Assembly: GCA_001599595.1 (NCBI GenBank)
Contig: BCHH01000004.1
Span: forward strand, 1,950,051-2,014,050
DNA: 64,000 nt
Direction: 5' to 3'
DNA from: Beverwykella pulmonaria
Taxonomy: Eukaryota; Ascomycota; Dothideomycetes; Pleosporales; Melanommataceae
The position numbers were made by a program, and so were the translations under genes. Shown here piece by piece: positions 43,622 through 57,775 of the stretch. The notes beneath the pieces were generated by a model that saw only the letters and a program-made list of their open reading frames with translations, did no database searches and was not told where the DNA came from. Numbering within the stretch: position 1 is the stretch's first letter; the number at the start of each line of letters is the position of its first letter.

Positions 43622-44666
43622 ATGAACTCGCATCACGTCGGATGGATTGGCCTGGGTAACGCAGGATATCCTATGGCCGCATGCTTAGCCAAGAAGGGGC
43701 ATCGACTGATTGTTCGCGACGCGGATCAGGCACGAGGCATCGATTTTGTCGAAGAATATGGAAAATGCAGAGTGGCAACGTCGGACCCAGATTGTTTCCA
43801 GGAATGCGATGTCGTCATTACGATGCTGCCAAATGGTAGAGTCGTGCGGGATGTCCTGCTGGGAGAGCGTGGCATCGCTCCACATCTCAAGCCAGGCACG
43901 ACTTCTTCCTATCCGGGAGAATTTGGCTACTGACTCCACAATTTCAGGCTCGGTAGTAATCGACACAAGCTCCTCCTCTCCGTTCGACACACGATCGCTC
44001 GGAGCCGAGCTCAAGAAACGCTCAATCGACCTCATTGATTCTCCAATCACCCAGGAGAAGCTTCACGCCATTGACACGGGGGGCGCAACTCTGATGGTTG
44101 GTACGGACTCGCCCGAGGCTCTCGAGAAGGTGCTGCCGCTTTTGAAAGACATGAGCTCGCACGTGTTTCCTATGGGGCCCCTGGGCGCCGGTCACACCAT
44201 GAAGACCCTGAACAACTATGTCAGCGTTGGCAGCATCATTGCTCTGTGTGACGCATTGGTTAGACTTCTGCTGACAGTGTCACAACAAACTATATTCTAA
44301 TATGCCCAGGTGACCGGACAAAAGCTCGGTCTCGATCCCCAGACCATGATCGATGTAATGAATGTCGGAACCGGTGTCAACTTCTCGACAGCATACTCGA
44401 TGAAGAATCTTAAGTCGTATGATTCGGGTTATCAACTGGAGCTGCTTGTGAAGGACGTCAAAATTGCAAAGGAGGTCATTGAGAAGTCAGGATTCAAGTC
44501 AGATCTACCAATGCTTGCATTGGGATATCTTGAAGATGCGCTGAAGATTGTGGATAAGGGGGCGTGTCACTCGGAGTGCTTGAAGAGCTGGGAAGAAAGG
44601 GCCGGTGTAGAAATCAAGGAGACGAAAAGGAAAGAGGGATCTGAGGGTCGCAGGAGTTCGATATAG
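43622..44666 (+). CDS. 3-hydroxyisobutyrate dehydrogenase family protein
   Basis: Three exons (43622-43895, 43948-44258, 44310-44666) encode 313 residues. The family uses NAD(P) to oxidise 3-hydroxyisobutyrate in valine breakdown or reduces related beta-hydroxy acids. Seen: the Rossmann motif GWIGLGNAGYPMA, VVITMLPNGRVVRDV, then the substrate-binding signature SVVIDTSSSSP after the first intron, DSPITQ, GAGHTMKTLNNYV with the catalytic lysine, and VKDVKIAKEV. The family signature near the N-terminus normally reads GLGxMGxPMA; here M is A. There is no clear mitochondrial presequence. The first intron (43896-43947) has no GT in its 5' part and must begin with GC (CAG|GCACGA). The C-terminal 30 residues are charged and not conserved. 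Confidence 0.88.
43896..43947 (+). other. GC-AG intron in the 3-hydroxyisobutyrate dehydrogenase gene
   Basis: The 52-base intron begins GCACGA after CAG and ends ATTTCAG, with a branch-like CTGAC. No GT dinucleotide occurs between CCAG and the acceptor, and in-frame read-through hits a stop (GGCTACTGA), so the join PG-SVVIDTSS needs a GC donor. The donor is a weaker consensus match than in DBR1. Confidence 0.75.
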
Positions 44667-44952
44667 TCACACAAATCCCTGTAGATTTTGAAGGAAGCAG
44701 TCTAGCCTACAAACGTCAAACCCTAAATACGGTCTTTTGAAAATGTGAAAGGTGGACGCATTGACCATGCGCTAACCGCACGTGAAAGCGCATTTTGTGT
44801 AGCTTGATTCAGAGTAATTAGTTATTTGGCGGCGGGGCAAGCGCAAACAACAGGCTTGCCTTAAACCTCATTGAACCTCAAATCTCCAAGAAAGCAAGAC
44901 CAACTCTCATACTCCCGCTATCTCTGAATTGTTCACATCTACAAAGCACACC
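44667..44952. other. Short intergenic region
   Basis: Terminator of the dehydrogenase gene and promoter of the NTF2-like gene. No motif stands out. Confidence 0.45.
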
Positions 44953-45705
44953 ATGGGCGACTCAACCTTGACCGCGGAAGAGAGCGCGGAATTCAGTCTC
45001 GACCTCGTTGCCTGCGCCGGTACGTGCAGGGCGCCTTCCCCACCGCCGCCATCGTTCATCGACTGACCGAAGAGTTCCACAGCTGCGGAAGCCTTCACAG
45101 ATGCCTACTATTACACCGTCGAGAAAGATCGCGCGAAGATATCCTCCTTCTACTGTCCGGTGCAGGTCTCCGCCGACAGCACAGTCCCTTTCATCGCGTG
45201 GAACAGCATAGTCTACAACGACGGTCCCAGCTTCCAGGAACACTTCGAAGGACTCACACACACGCATTTCGAGCTCGAGGGTCTCGACTGCAACATTCTC
45301 AACCCCAAATTCCTCCCTGCGGCCGACCTCAAAGGAGGAAGCAATGACGACGCAAAAGACCTCGACCGACGTATGTCCATCGTCGTGGTGGTAACGGGCT
45401 CAGCGCGATTGGAAGAACAATTCAAAGGACCCATGAGAGAGTTCGCTGAGACGTTTGTCCTAGTTCCGAATACGGAGAAGCAGGTCCCGCCGAAGCCCAT
45501 GTTCGAGAAGGGTTGGCAGCAGGAATGGCTGATCCAGACTCAGAACTTCCGATTTACTGAGTGGGGCGCGAGCGAGATTGGGGACGGCAAAGCGGAGGAT
45601 GGGAAGGCCAATGGCGTAAAGAATGTGTTCCAGGGACGGAATCAAGGTGTGGCTAAGCATTTCGCTGCTGCTGGGCTCACGGTCAAAGGCAAGGGGAAAG
45701 TATGA
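44953..45705 (+). CDS. NTF2-like protein, probable Mtr2/Nxt1-type mRNA export factor
   Basis: Two exons (44953-45019 and 45083-45705) encode 229 residues. The NTF2-like fold is suggested by AAEAFTDAYYYTVEKDR followed by ISSFYCP, then VPFIAWNSIVYNDGPSFQEH, a central LNPKFLP segment, MSIVVVVTGSA, and the paired strands FAETFVLVPN and WLIQTQNFRFTEW. In filamentous fungi this size and order fit Mtr2, the partner of Mex67 in mRNA export through the nuclear pore. An insert (DLKGGSNDDAKDLDR) between strands is also typical of Mtr2. The start ATG lies in CACACCATGG, a good context. The C-terminus GKGKV is basic. Ras-GAP-binding NTF2 proteins are the alternative. Intact. Confidence 0.78.
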
Positions 45706-45944
45706 GAACGGCTGCATTCGTCGTTCTGTATATCAAGTGGATTTTGAAACGGATCATATCAGCGTATGGATACAAGCATTGATGGAGTACACCAGGGTCA
45801 GCATCCACCAGGTCGCAATCCTATTACAGATTCCAAGAAGCTAACAACCGAAACAGGCATATACACGTTATGCACAATTTGAAGTTTAGCGACTAAAAGC
45901 CACATCTCGTTTGCAAGACTTTGTAGATACCTGAAAATCTACTT
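45706..45944. other. Spacer
   Basis: 3' flank of the NTF2-like gene; nothing else seen. Confidence 0.4.
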
Positions 45945-46532
45945 TCTGAACGCGATTTTCCACCCGTTTCAATTACACCTACTACTGGCACCCTGAAAAC
46001 TGCGAAGCTTACCAACAGCACCGCACTCAAGCCTCCCGTTCGCCAATTGAAAAGCCTGCTAGCCGCACCAACGGTGCCATTGTCAATGACAAAGTGCCAG
46101 CGCCACCTGCTAAAGAGGTCAAGAAGCCTATCACATCCCCTGCATCTATTCAGACCATTCAAACGGATTCCATCACTCTGGCCAAATTTTCCGCAGTTAT
46201 CAGCATCCCTTGTTCTCCCAAGGCCAAGCGCACCGGGTTCTCTCTCACGGTTAGGCCCGTGTCCTGTCTCTTGTCTCCCGTTCTCTCTGCCAAATGAGGA
46301 CCCACTTTGGCTCAGGTTGCTGCACGGAATCGCGTATAGGAGCTCAAGGTGAGACGTGAGGCCGCAGCAAGGAATCAAATCAAAGCTGATAAATAACTTA
46401 GGCCCTTCGAGCTGAAGATCCAGGCGCAGCTAGAAGATTTCAAGAGAGGGGAAGAGGAGAAGGCACGGCTGCATGAGGAGGGGGGGCAGCGATTGAGGAA
46501 CTCTGAAATGCCGCTATATCCCACCGAGTAAG
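45945..46532 (+). pseudogene. Decayed gene of unrecognised family
   Basis: One plus-strand frame stays protein-like for nearly 590 bases but is cut by three stops (TGA at about 46295, TAG near 46337, TAA near 46395). Pieces include FNYTYYWHPENCEAYQQHRT, RSPIEKPASRTNGAIVNDK, PAPPAKEVKKPITSPASIQT, ELKVRREAAARNQIKADK and then FELKIQAQLEDFKRGEEEKA. The last part has coiled-coil character. The consistent frame with isolated stops suggests a recently inactivated gene or introns that I could not place. The family is unknown to me. Confidence 0.45.
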
Positions 46533-47320
46533 CTGGTGGCCATGCGAGCCTCGAGAGGAACGAAGACGTTGAGAGCCTAAATCCCGTCCTCTTGCATATG
46601 TGACCTAATCAAGGCCTTAGCTTAGAAGGTACCAGGAACTCCACATTGCCTCACTGTATTAGCCTAGAACTCTAAGAGCGTCCGCACGCTCACCATATGC
46701 CGAATTCCAATTAGCCGTATCGTTATAAATCGATCATGTACGACCACCAATCAATGGATTGTAAGAAGGCCAATCGACGCACGCTCAATTCTCCATCTCA
46801 ACACTCTGCAGCTCATTCAGCAAATCCATAAAGTTGTATTTTTTGTGGTCTTGTGTGCTTGCTTTTCTAACTACTCACCAATGGGTGCTTCCAAGCTATT
46901 GACAGTCGATTCGGGCATCTTTGGCGGTGGGCTCTTTACCCTGTTTGTTGATACGATCCCCAGATTGAGCACGAGTTTTGCCTCTCTTCTTTACTCCACT
47001 CGGATTTTCAATACCCCACCCGAAAGTCAGTCTTGATACTCTCGTACTCTCTTTATTCGTAAGAGTAGATGAAACCAAACACATCACAGATATTTTTACT
47101 CCCAGTCTGACTATACCCGCATTTCACGATACGACTTCCAAATACTATGACACGATGAAATCATTTACGAGAGCAAAAGGTATCAATTTCGCATCGTTAT
47201 CCCACTCCCCTCCTCCCCTCCTCATGACCACCTACCCCAACCCAGTGTCCTTCTAGTTATATTTTGCCCCATCTCCCTTAGATCATCAAAGCCTACTAGC
47301 CTCCCTTTTCCCAAGCCCAA
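46533..47320. other. Gene-free stretch
   Basis: Frames at 46845-47036 and 46978-47256 lack domains. The right end is the 3' flank of the small membrane protein gene. Confidence 0.4.
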
Positions 47321-47869
47321 TCAGTTCCGCGGAGTCCGCATGTTAGCCTTAACGCGCTCCAGAAGCTCGGCGGTGGTGGCGAGCGGTGAGGGGTGTAGAT
47401 TACGCTAGGTTGGTAAGAAGATGACTCGGGGTAAGAATAAGAGGGGAAAGAGGATGGGGAGGAGGAGAGAAGATAGGGAAGAGGGTATGAAAGAGGGGGG
47501 AACAGCGGACGAGCTACGTATTGGTTGGATGCTTACATTGCGTAGCCATGTGGTGCATTGTTCGTGAGTCCATGTTTCGGGGTCTGTGGGTGGTGTTAGT
47601 GCGGTGGGCGTAAAGGGTCTGAAAGACTTTACCCCTCCGAGTTGGACAGATTACGAGAGTCACAACATACCACCACTCGGGTCCTGACTTGGAAAGATAT
47701 CCGACCCCCAGATACTCCACGCTGCAACTCCGGTAACAATGGCAGCGAACGCAAACAAGGGTGCCTTTTTAGATTCAGCATTGCTCTTCACACACCCCTT
47801 CTCAGCCTCAGGAAGCGGTGCAGGGTCGCTTACGCGCTGGTGTAGTGCACGGTCAAGTGGTGTCGGCAT
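47321..47869 (-). CDS. Small single-helix membrane protein, conserved fungal family
   Basis: Three exons (47869-47671, 47583-47537, 47404-47321) encode 109 residues; only the first is visible as an open frame. The product starts MPTPLDRALHQRV, has one hydrophobic helix (APLFAFAAIVTGVAAWSIWG), then DIFPSQDPSG spliced to DPETWTHEQCTTWLRN and finally to LATTAELLERVKANM. From memory, short fungal proteins with a W-G-x-D-x-FP segment followed by a DPExWTxxExxxWL helix and an ExLLxRVxANM tail are widespread in Pezizomycotina; the tail resembles a SAP/STE-like small helical domain. All three splice sites agree in phase (GTATGT...CACAG, GTAAGC...CCTAG). Function is unknown; a mitochondrial or ER membrane location is possible. 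Confidence 0.78.
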
Positions 47870-48248
47870 TGTGAGTAGCGATGAGAGGATGTTTGGTTGA
47901 AGGTCCAGGCGAAGAGGGGTGTATGGCTTTGCTGCAGTAGAACGAATGTAGCACAAGTCCGTTAGATATACTTAGGAATCATAACCCCGCAGGCAGCAGT
48001 ATAAGAAGAGAACAACCTGTCCTCTCATTGTCACACGTTTTCGTTCCCTGAGCTCCCGCCACAACCGTCGTCACCAGTCCGCACACGACCATTCCCTATC
48101 TGGACAAGCCTGGGACAGCCCCTCGGCGGCCCGTGCTCACAAGCGAATTTCCACTTCCACAAACCATTCATTTCAAGAACCGCAAGACGCAACCGCACGA
48201 CATCCCGACTCCCACCTCATCCACAGGAGATACCCGCAATCCGCAATC
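47870..48248. promoter_or_regulatory. Divergent region upstream of the L38 gene
   Basis: Promoter space for the small membrane protein (minus) and L38 (plus). C-rich and pyrimidine-rich on the plus strand just before the L38 start, as is common for ribosomal protein genes. Confidence 0.45.
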
Positions 48249-48763
48249 ATGCCGTCAGAAGTCTCCGATATCAAGCAGTTCATTGAGATCTGCAGGCGCA
48301 AGGATGCCAAATGTATGTTTCCCCTTACCCGATGGGGTTTTGATTGCGATTTTTGAAGGAGACTCACTCGGCTGTCCTCATATGTCTGCTTGGACGAATT
48401 GCGGCTCGTGCACACTTAATGAAGAGATGTCGATGAGCTAGACTTGGAGAGGCGAAGTGGATATCTGACGGGACTTTACTGACATTTCACAGCCGCCCGT
48501 ATAAAGAAGAACAAGAAGGCCAACAACATCAAGTTCAAGGTCCGGTGCCAGCGATTTATCTACACGCTCGTCCTCAAGGACACAGACAAGGCCGAGAAGC
48601 TGAAGCAGAGTCTGCCGCCAGGTACGGATACCCTACACATAATCAAAGCCGCAATTGGACTTTGCGCGGACCTTGTTGGACGGGATTTGTGGTTAATAAT
48701 TTGTGAACAGGGCTCACCATCTCCGATGTCGGCAAGAAGAACCCCAAGGGCAAGCGCGCATGA
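48249..48763 (+). CDS. RPL38: 60S ribosomal protein eL38
   Basis: Three exons (48249-48312, 48493-48621, 48711-48763) encode 81 residues. The product reads [20 protein letters not shown], then [20 protein letters not shown] and [20 protein letters not shown], then [16 protein letters not shown], an end-to-end match to eL38 (usual length 70-80). The protein sits on the surface of the large ribosomal subunit. The first intron is 180 nt, long for this window, which is common for the 5' intron of fungal ribosomal protein genes. The protein is highly basic. No oddities. Confidence 0.96.
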
Positions 48764-50648
48764 TAGGCAGCAGATCCTCGATGATGGGCTGAACAATGGC
48801 ATAGGACGGGACAATGGAGGGTGTTGGTGGATGAGGGTCGAGTGCATGGATGGATGGGCGGACTGGCGTCTCATCGGATACCTTTTTTCCATGACATACG
48901 ACATTGTGTTTCTCGCGAATGGGAGATACATGAGGAATGCAAAAGTAAAACCTTCACCAAACGGCTCGGTGAACGGCATCCAATGCTTGCACGGTGACTT
49001 GTAGGGAAATACTGAAAATGTAGCTGTCTGACAACACTTTCCAGGCGTCGTTCGTTCAACGCTCTTTCGAACCATACAGTTCCCGTTCCGTCTTAAGCTT
49101 GCGCTGAACCTTTCAATCCAGGTCTACCGTCAGATGAAAGCGTCTAACCTCAACCATCGCCTTCTTCGAGCGACAGAAACACATCGTAATGACCATGCTA
49201 TCAAGTAGTCGCCCAAGGCCACCTTAATCAATTCCTGAAATTAAGCAACCATTACACATCCAGCATAAGACCCTGTAAAAGTAACTTCCACACCGGCTCT
49301 ACGCTTGCGTTGAGATGGATGATATCGAGGTCGGTATCCTAATCGTGTTTCCATATTGGCACCTCCTTAAGTCCATCCATCATGAATTTTCGTTCATGAA
49401 GTAGCCCGATCATGGTCAAAAGCAGAATGAAAGCCGAAAGGTTGGAGGTTATAATGCTGGCTTCGCAACCGCCACTTGAACAACATCCAACTGCAAAATA
49501 TTCCAGTGCATGACCAATGGTAGGGAGTCATTTTCGCTTGAGTCAACCCCCAGGTTCACAAATGGTGATATTAAGGGAATTGAGCGCTGCAACCTGGGTT
49601 GGGACTCCCGCATCCAAGCCGTCTTGAAAAGAAGGATCATGTCGGCACGAAAGAGCTCGTCGGGACAAGGCGGGGACTTGGTGGTGCGGATGCATGTTTG
49701 GCCGGGCCATTCGGATCGGTGCGGATGCGCAATACGTGTCTTCTGATTGCTTATCGTAGGCCATATGCTAAGAAAGAAAGGCAGAGCATTTTTGTTGTTA
49801 TCCTTGACTTGAATGGAAGTACCATTCAGTTCTTTGGTCTAACAATTCCGAATGAGCCGGGCATAATCCGGGTTGAAGGTGGCCAATCTCAAGATGTCGA
49901 TGTCATTGTTGCTGAAGGAGACGAGAAGGCTGACAAACTGTGCTCACGTTCTTCCCTGTGGCTATCAGTATGAAGATGTTCCAGAGAACTAGACTTCGAT
50001 CCCGGCTCGGGAGAGCGGTTGAAGCGGTGGTACAGAGGAAGACAAGAGCACAATGAGAAGAAAAAGAAGCAACATCCATCCCAGTTGTCGGTGTAAGCGG
50101 GCATGTTGGCCGAAGCTGAGATACGAGGATAACTCGAAATACTCGAAATCAAGAATGGATACTGGAGATGTGTCGGTCATCGATGTTAATATCAATAGGA
50201 GGTGAGGGCTGGGTGTGTCGAAGTTGAGTCTTGTCCTCAGCCGCAAGGGGTCTTTCGGGGTTATAGGTAGCCATGCTGTTTGAGCTTAAGGAAACTGCGT
50301 CAGCTATGCAACCGTTTACGAGCAAAGGCGCAGCATGTAAGACGTGAGCCGCGGTTGTGCGCTGTACGAAGGAGGAGTGTGCGAGCGGCTGCGATTCGTT
50401 GCTTCCGCGACGCCACAGCCGAGCCACATGGAAGCTTGGTCCCTGCGCTAAGCATCACTGTTCCATCCAATTAGGAAGAAAGAAACTTTGTGCAGAGAAC
50501 ACCTGGCACTGCGCCGTAAACACGCGCGTTCCATCACCGCGCTCAATTTCGACGCGAGAAACCGTCTTGTGAAGCTATAGCAATCTACGTTCTCTTCATT
50601 CTTTTGTGCATATTCAAACTCCGCTGCAGCTCGGCCGCGAGCCGGGCA
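48764..50648. other. Gene-poor stretch of 1.9 kb
   Basis: Frames at 48560-49075 (minus, antisense to L38), 49599-49973 (plus) and 50280-50474 (plus) show no domain. Around 49500-49980 short protein-like pieces occur on both strands in several frames, which may be decayed coding sequence, but no family could be named. The right end is the promoter and 5' leader of the mannosidase gene. Confidence 0.4.
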
Positions 50649-52851
<2,203 letters not shown>

Positions 52852-54193
52852 GAGAAGGATGGGTAGGTGAAGATGGTGTTCACACAGGTTGTGACGGAGA
52901 TTAAAGACATTAAGCAGAATAAGGCCTCGCATCTAGGGCGATGATAAAGAGTGAGTGTAGGTAGGGTAGGACACTGGTAGATAATAGGGGATGGATTATC
53001 ATCATATTAGAAGTATATTATTGATTCCCCGGTGTATGATTCACGCTGTAATGATTTAGAATTGTTGTAAATCTGAACTTAAATGATACCTACAGTAGAG
53101 ATAGAGCATGTGAATAATGACCTTGTGAGGCCGGTCTCTGTCGCTTCCCACAAGCGGGAATCACTTGACACAGGAATCGCTTGACACAGGTGTGCTGCGT
53201 ATTAGGAAGACCCTTGCTGGTACGAGGAACACACTGTAGAAGGGTCTAGAGAGAAATTGTTTCCACATGTCGCTCTGGCCACGGTTCGCTTATTGTGCAT
53301 GGTATTTTAGAAAATGACTCTGTGATACCCGATGTTGGTCGCTTACTGTTGTCCGCAGCCGTTCAGGCAGATAAAGCGGGACCAGCAGATTGTATTAGTT
53401 GCCTAACCCTCACTTTAATTGTTAAGGCAGGAGCCTCTTGCCTTTTTGTTAATGCAGTGAAAGAAAAGACCAGAAATCCAAAGGATGAATAGTTAGGGCC
53501 AAAAAAGGGGAAAACACACTGACCTGAACCAAAAACTTTTAGGGACAAAAATAAAAGCCCATCTGTGCCCCCATCCCAATACATGTCAACCATCCCACAC
53601 ATGCAATCAGTCAACGACTGTTTGCTTGTTCTCTCAGAGCGCACCACCGGTAGTACTAACCTAGGATTCGAATTACCACTGTAGATGGGTAGACAAGCAA
53701 GTATTTTGAAAATTAAATAACACATATACCGTAAAAATTTTGAGAAGAACGTTTGAAGCTTCATCCATGATAATTGTGGCTGCTGACTGACTAGATTGGC
53801 AAGCTTTGTTTATCTCTTTATCTCTATGTCTGACTTCAGTAAGTCAATTTTGGTTCATTGTCGTGAACGGACTTCACATAAACGATGCGACATGGACTTT
53901 TTACTGCTGCTAGTGTTAACAATGCAAGTGCCTACACAGATCGGGTGGGTTTTCTCTCACGTGTACTGCATGTGTAATACCAGTTTTCCAATTATACACC
54001 CCTCTAGTAATATATAGAAAGTTCCAATCTCTTACTGGTCACCTGCTTAAGTGGTCGTACTTGCGTGGTAGTATGAAATTGATAAGAAACTTGCTACGCT
54101 AAGAACGTGAGCCTGGTGGCTTAAATGGCGGTAAATTACATATTATTATTACTATTAAATCTCAAACTGCACAAAAAGAACACACCTTACTAC
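52852..54193. other. Gene-free stretch of 1.3 kb
   Basis: AT-rich with no supported gene. It contains the 16-bp tandem repeat listed next. Frame 53764-53363 (minus) has a hydrophobic start but no family features. Confidence 0.45.
53159..53190 (+). repeat. 16-bp tandem duplication
   Basis: aatcacttgacacagg is followed directly by aatcgcttgacacagg, differing by one transition. Confidence 0.9.
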
Positions 54194-56451
54194 TTATATA
54201 GCTCTCGCCCTTGCCTGCACCATGCTCCTTGCAAGATCTCTGGATCTCCTCTGGTGTGGTGGGTTAAGCAGTGCACCCCATGGATTTAGGTCAAAGTCTC
54301 CCTTTTGCACGCACTTTGAAGTATCGAGTACGTCTCTTGTGTGTCCCGCACAGTTGCCCTCTGTTGGAATACCTTGCTTCTTGCACAACGACTTCTGATC
54401 TTCTGGTATTCCCCTTGGAAATATTTTCTGCAACTCTGTAGGGGCTTCGATGAAAGTGACTGTGAGTCCAGACTCAACGTGCCATTCAATATGGCAATGA
54501 AAGAGGAAGACGCCGGGATTATTAGCTCTGAAACGCAGAACTACTGAGCCACTGCCAGGGAGTTTAACGGTATCGCGGCGCATTGGGGTCTTGGGGAAGG
54601 TCGCGGTTTGCCCGTCCCATGGCTGTGTGTTGGTTCGCGAGACAACTTGGAAGTTGTGGCCCTGTATATGTATTTAGTCTTCCTGCTCAATTCTTGCAGT
54701 AGAGCGGATCGGTCAAATGGCTTACATGAAGATGGAATGGGTGACCGCCCTCATCGCCGTTGTTGATCACAAGTTGAACGATTTCTCCTTGCTTCAGGAT
54801 GTATGGATTGACCGTCTCCCCGTAAACCTTCGGGTTCTCTGCATGTTTTCCTGTTGTTAGGGCTGTGAATAGCGTAGGTACTTTTGGTCCAATATATGGC
54901 GTAGATCCAAGAGCGCCACTGAAGACCGTTAGTCAATCTTTCAGGTGGTGTGAAATGCATGGGTGCTATTACCGAGCTCCAATACCGTCAAAATCGAAGA
55001 ATTCCACTTTAAGTGTGATGGTCTGGCTTGGTTCCCCAAGTAGAGGTTGCTCATCAAAAGGAACCAGGCCAAAGTCATCCAAGACGTTATCGAACTTGTC
55101 CTTGCGGATTGGGTTAGGCATGGAGTATGTTGGACTATACTCGAGAACTCCATCGTTGTTCATTTTTATGCTACTAGCGCTTAGTTGTGGACTTCCTAAT
55201 GCTGGTGAGAGTAACTTACTTAGGAAGCGTGTCGAACATGTCGGGATCGAATTGTGAAACAAAGGCGTAGTTCTTTTTCTGAGGATTTTTCAATCCAGTT
55301 ATAACCACGTCATAGCGTTGACCAGCAGAAATGAGAATAGTTTGAGCAGGAGTAGGTTTCACTAGAGTATGTGAGCGGGATGCAGAAATAAGTGTGAAAT
55401 ACATACCTTGCACTCCGTCAATAGCCACAACTTCCATTTGATGTCCATCAAATTCTACGTAATGGGCTGCAAGAGCAGACATACTTATGATTCGAATCAG
55501 ATACCGCTTGCCCGGTAGAATCTTGAATTTCTCTGTCATGCGGTCATTTATCAAGGTTGCATTTGGTAGCTAAGTTCACAATTAGATGCTGAGAGATTAA
55601 GACAGAAGAAGGGCTTGTACTGGTTCTGCTCCACCATGGTCCTATTTCCGCGTTAGTATATTGTAACTGATGCCAATCACAGAGCCTCAACTCACTATAG
55701 TGTTTTGCTTGCTAAGATAGTAATGAATCATTGGAGGTAGTTGATCATGGTACCTATGTCACAGTAAGGATTCAAGTCAGTACTTATAGTTGGATCATGC
55801 CACTCACCAATCTGAAACTGTCATTAAATATTGGTCCTGCACGTTCAAGCGCTTCTCAACCGGTTTATCATGAATAACCATGGGTCCGCGGAAGCCATCT
55901 GGGTACTGTATGCAAAAATGAGTTTGAGACTCCTATGAGGGTAAAACGAGGTGCTTACTTGACCAGAAGCATGCGAATGATACCAGTAGGAACCAGCTGG
56001 ATTTGCAATGAAGGAATAAGTAAATGACTGCCCTGGAAGAATACCGCACTGAGTGACGCCAGAAGGGCCATCCATATTAACGGATCCTGATTATGAGTTA
56101 GTGAGTTAGATTTCTAAATTGATCTTTAGAGGGGAGCATTACCAACTTGGAACATTCCATGCCAATGAATGCCAGTAGTTTCATTTCCAAGACTGTTGGT
56201 AGCATGAACCACGATTGTGTCTCCAACATCTGCTTCCACTGTCGGCAAAGGCCATCTTCCGTTGATTCCAATTACCGGGCGGTTAATGCCATCTGGAGCA
56301 GCCTTGACCCTTTGTATTCTTTGTAAGTTTGGATTTTAATGCAAGTGTGTCGGACGCGGCCTTACCAACTAATGTCCCAATTATATACAACCTTCTTTGC
56401 GCAGGTTGAGGAAATTACGGCAAGCAGTGGGAAAAGAAGACTGGAACGCAT
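54194..56451 (-). CDS. Multicopper oxidase, Fet3/Abr1 type
   Basis: A gene of about eleven exons from the ATG at 56451 to the stop at 54194. The product starts with a signal peptide ([20 protein letters not shown]). Copper motifs appear in order: [27 protein letters not shown] joined to GHNFQVV, and [14 protein letters not shown], giving the T1, T2 and T3 ligands; the axial position is leucine. Around the second domain it has VSDW joined to YHDQLPP, the equivalent of the SEWYHD iron site of yeast Fet3, and [17 protein letters not shown], also Fet3-like. After the last copper motif there is only a ~90-residue tail with no transmembrane helix, so the enzyme is likely secreted. No Ftr1-type iron permease is nearby, which favours a pigment or general oxidase (Abr1-like) over a high-affinity iron uptake partner. 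Confidence 0.9.
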
Positions 56452-57775
56452 GTTTTCTATGCCACTGTGCTTCAAATTGACGTGGGAGCTGGGAAAGCGC
56501 TTCAACAACCATCGTTCACTATAGTGGCTATGCCCAAAGATATAGACAAACTGATGCAGCCTTGGCCCCTACATTTCAACCCAATTCTCAGGGATTTTCG
56601 TCTCATTCCAGCGGTGTGGAATCGTTCTAGGTGCATAGCTGTTTCGTGAATATTTGTGGCTTCCTTCTCAGCCTCAGATGTGGGTGTCATATGCATGAGG
56701 GCTTGGACGGATATCTGTAATTTCGGCGGTGATAAGACGCCGATAAATTCCAAAGAGAACAAACCCAAGCTTATTTGGTCTTAGACAAAAGCCTCGTTCA
56801 GAGAAATAAGCGAATTCACGAGGCCCGGTGAAGTAGTGTCCAAATGTTTCACGCTAGATAAGCTTGTTCCCGTATTTAAACCCGTATAATGAGTGTCATG
56901 AGGTCTTTCGATAACAGAATGACTGACTGCATCGTCGCGATCCCAGGCATACCTGAGTATGAGGAGATATTTTGGTTGCAAAAGTGGGATTGAATGTGAA
57001 TGAAACTGAACGCCTTTTTGGACGACGTTAAGTCTTGGAATGGTGTAAGGGGAACAAGCATAACTAGTAATATAAATACACAGCGAAGTAGACATCAATA
57101 TTTATAGTGGACAAAGAATCGGAGGTTTGGGGCCGGCGGGCTGAACAAAGACGCTGAATGAGAAATAGAGGAATATTGTGGCGGGACCGAAAAGACGCCA
57201 CAACGCCATACATGTCTTAGCTCAGCTTTCCTGCCCCGCTGCGAGGCTCATTTCGTTATGATTCGTGAAGGGGTGTACTATTGATAGCATTATGTAGGCG
57301 CTGTTAGTGTATCACCGAACATGAGGCGTGACCTTGTTTCTCAGGTTCGTGAGTAAAGTTTTAGCCCTTAAACGGGAAATGGCAACGAGGTAAGCTGCGC
57401 CATTCACACTAAGTGTCATTGCCGGCTTTCTCACTCTCAATATCAATCTTTTCACCAAATTTCATATTTTGCTGACCGTAATACTTCGCTCAACGCCAGC
57501 CTGATGAAGGTTACAAACCAAAATCCTGACATGTACGACGTGTTCCATAGCTAATAAGAATGGTATCGAAACTGCCTGGTGGTTGGCGGAGGGGCAATAT
57601 TATACAAAGTAGAGGTTAGTAAACAGGAGGGCAATTGCAGTGGTCCGGCTCGCTACTAGTGTCTCAGAAGTTCGTCGGTCAGGTGTCTTCGAGCCTGAAA
57701 GTCAAACCACTTGAATTATTGATAACTGGGAACTGTTGTCTGTGCACAGTAGGTAGCTTGTGAACTTCCGGGTCC
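56452..57775. other. Gene-free stretch of 1.3 kb
   Basis: The left end is the promoter of the multicopper oxidase. Minus-strand frames at 56502-56768 and 56781-57098 have no family match. Confidence 0.45.

Noticed and set aside
49599..49973. 124-codon plus-strand frame after L38
   Set aside because: No recognisable motif; protein-like pieces appear in several frames on both strands, so no single model is supported.
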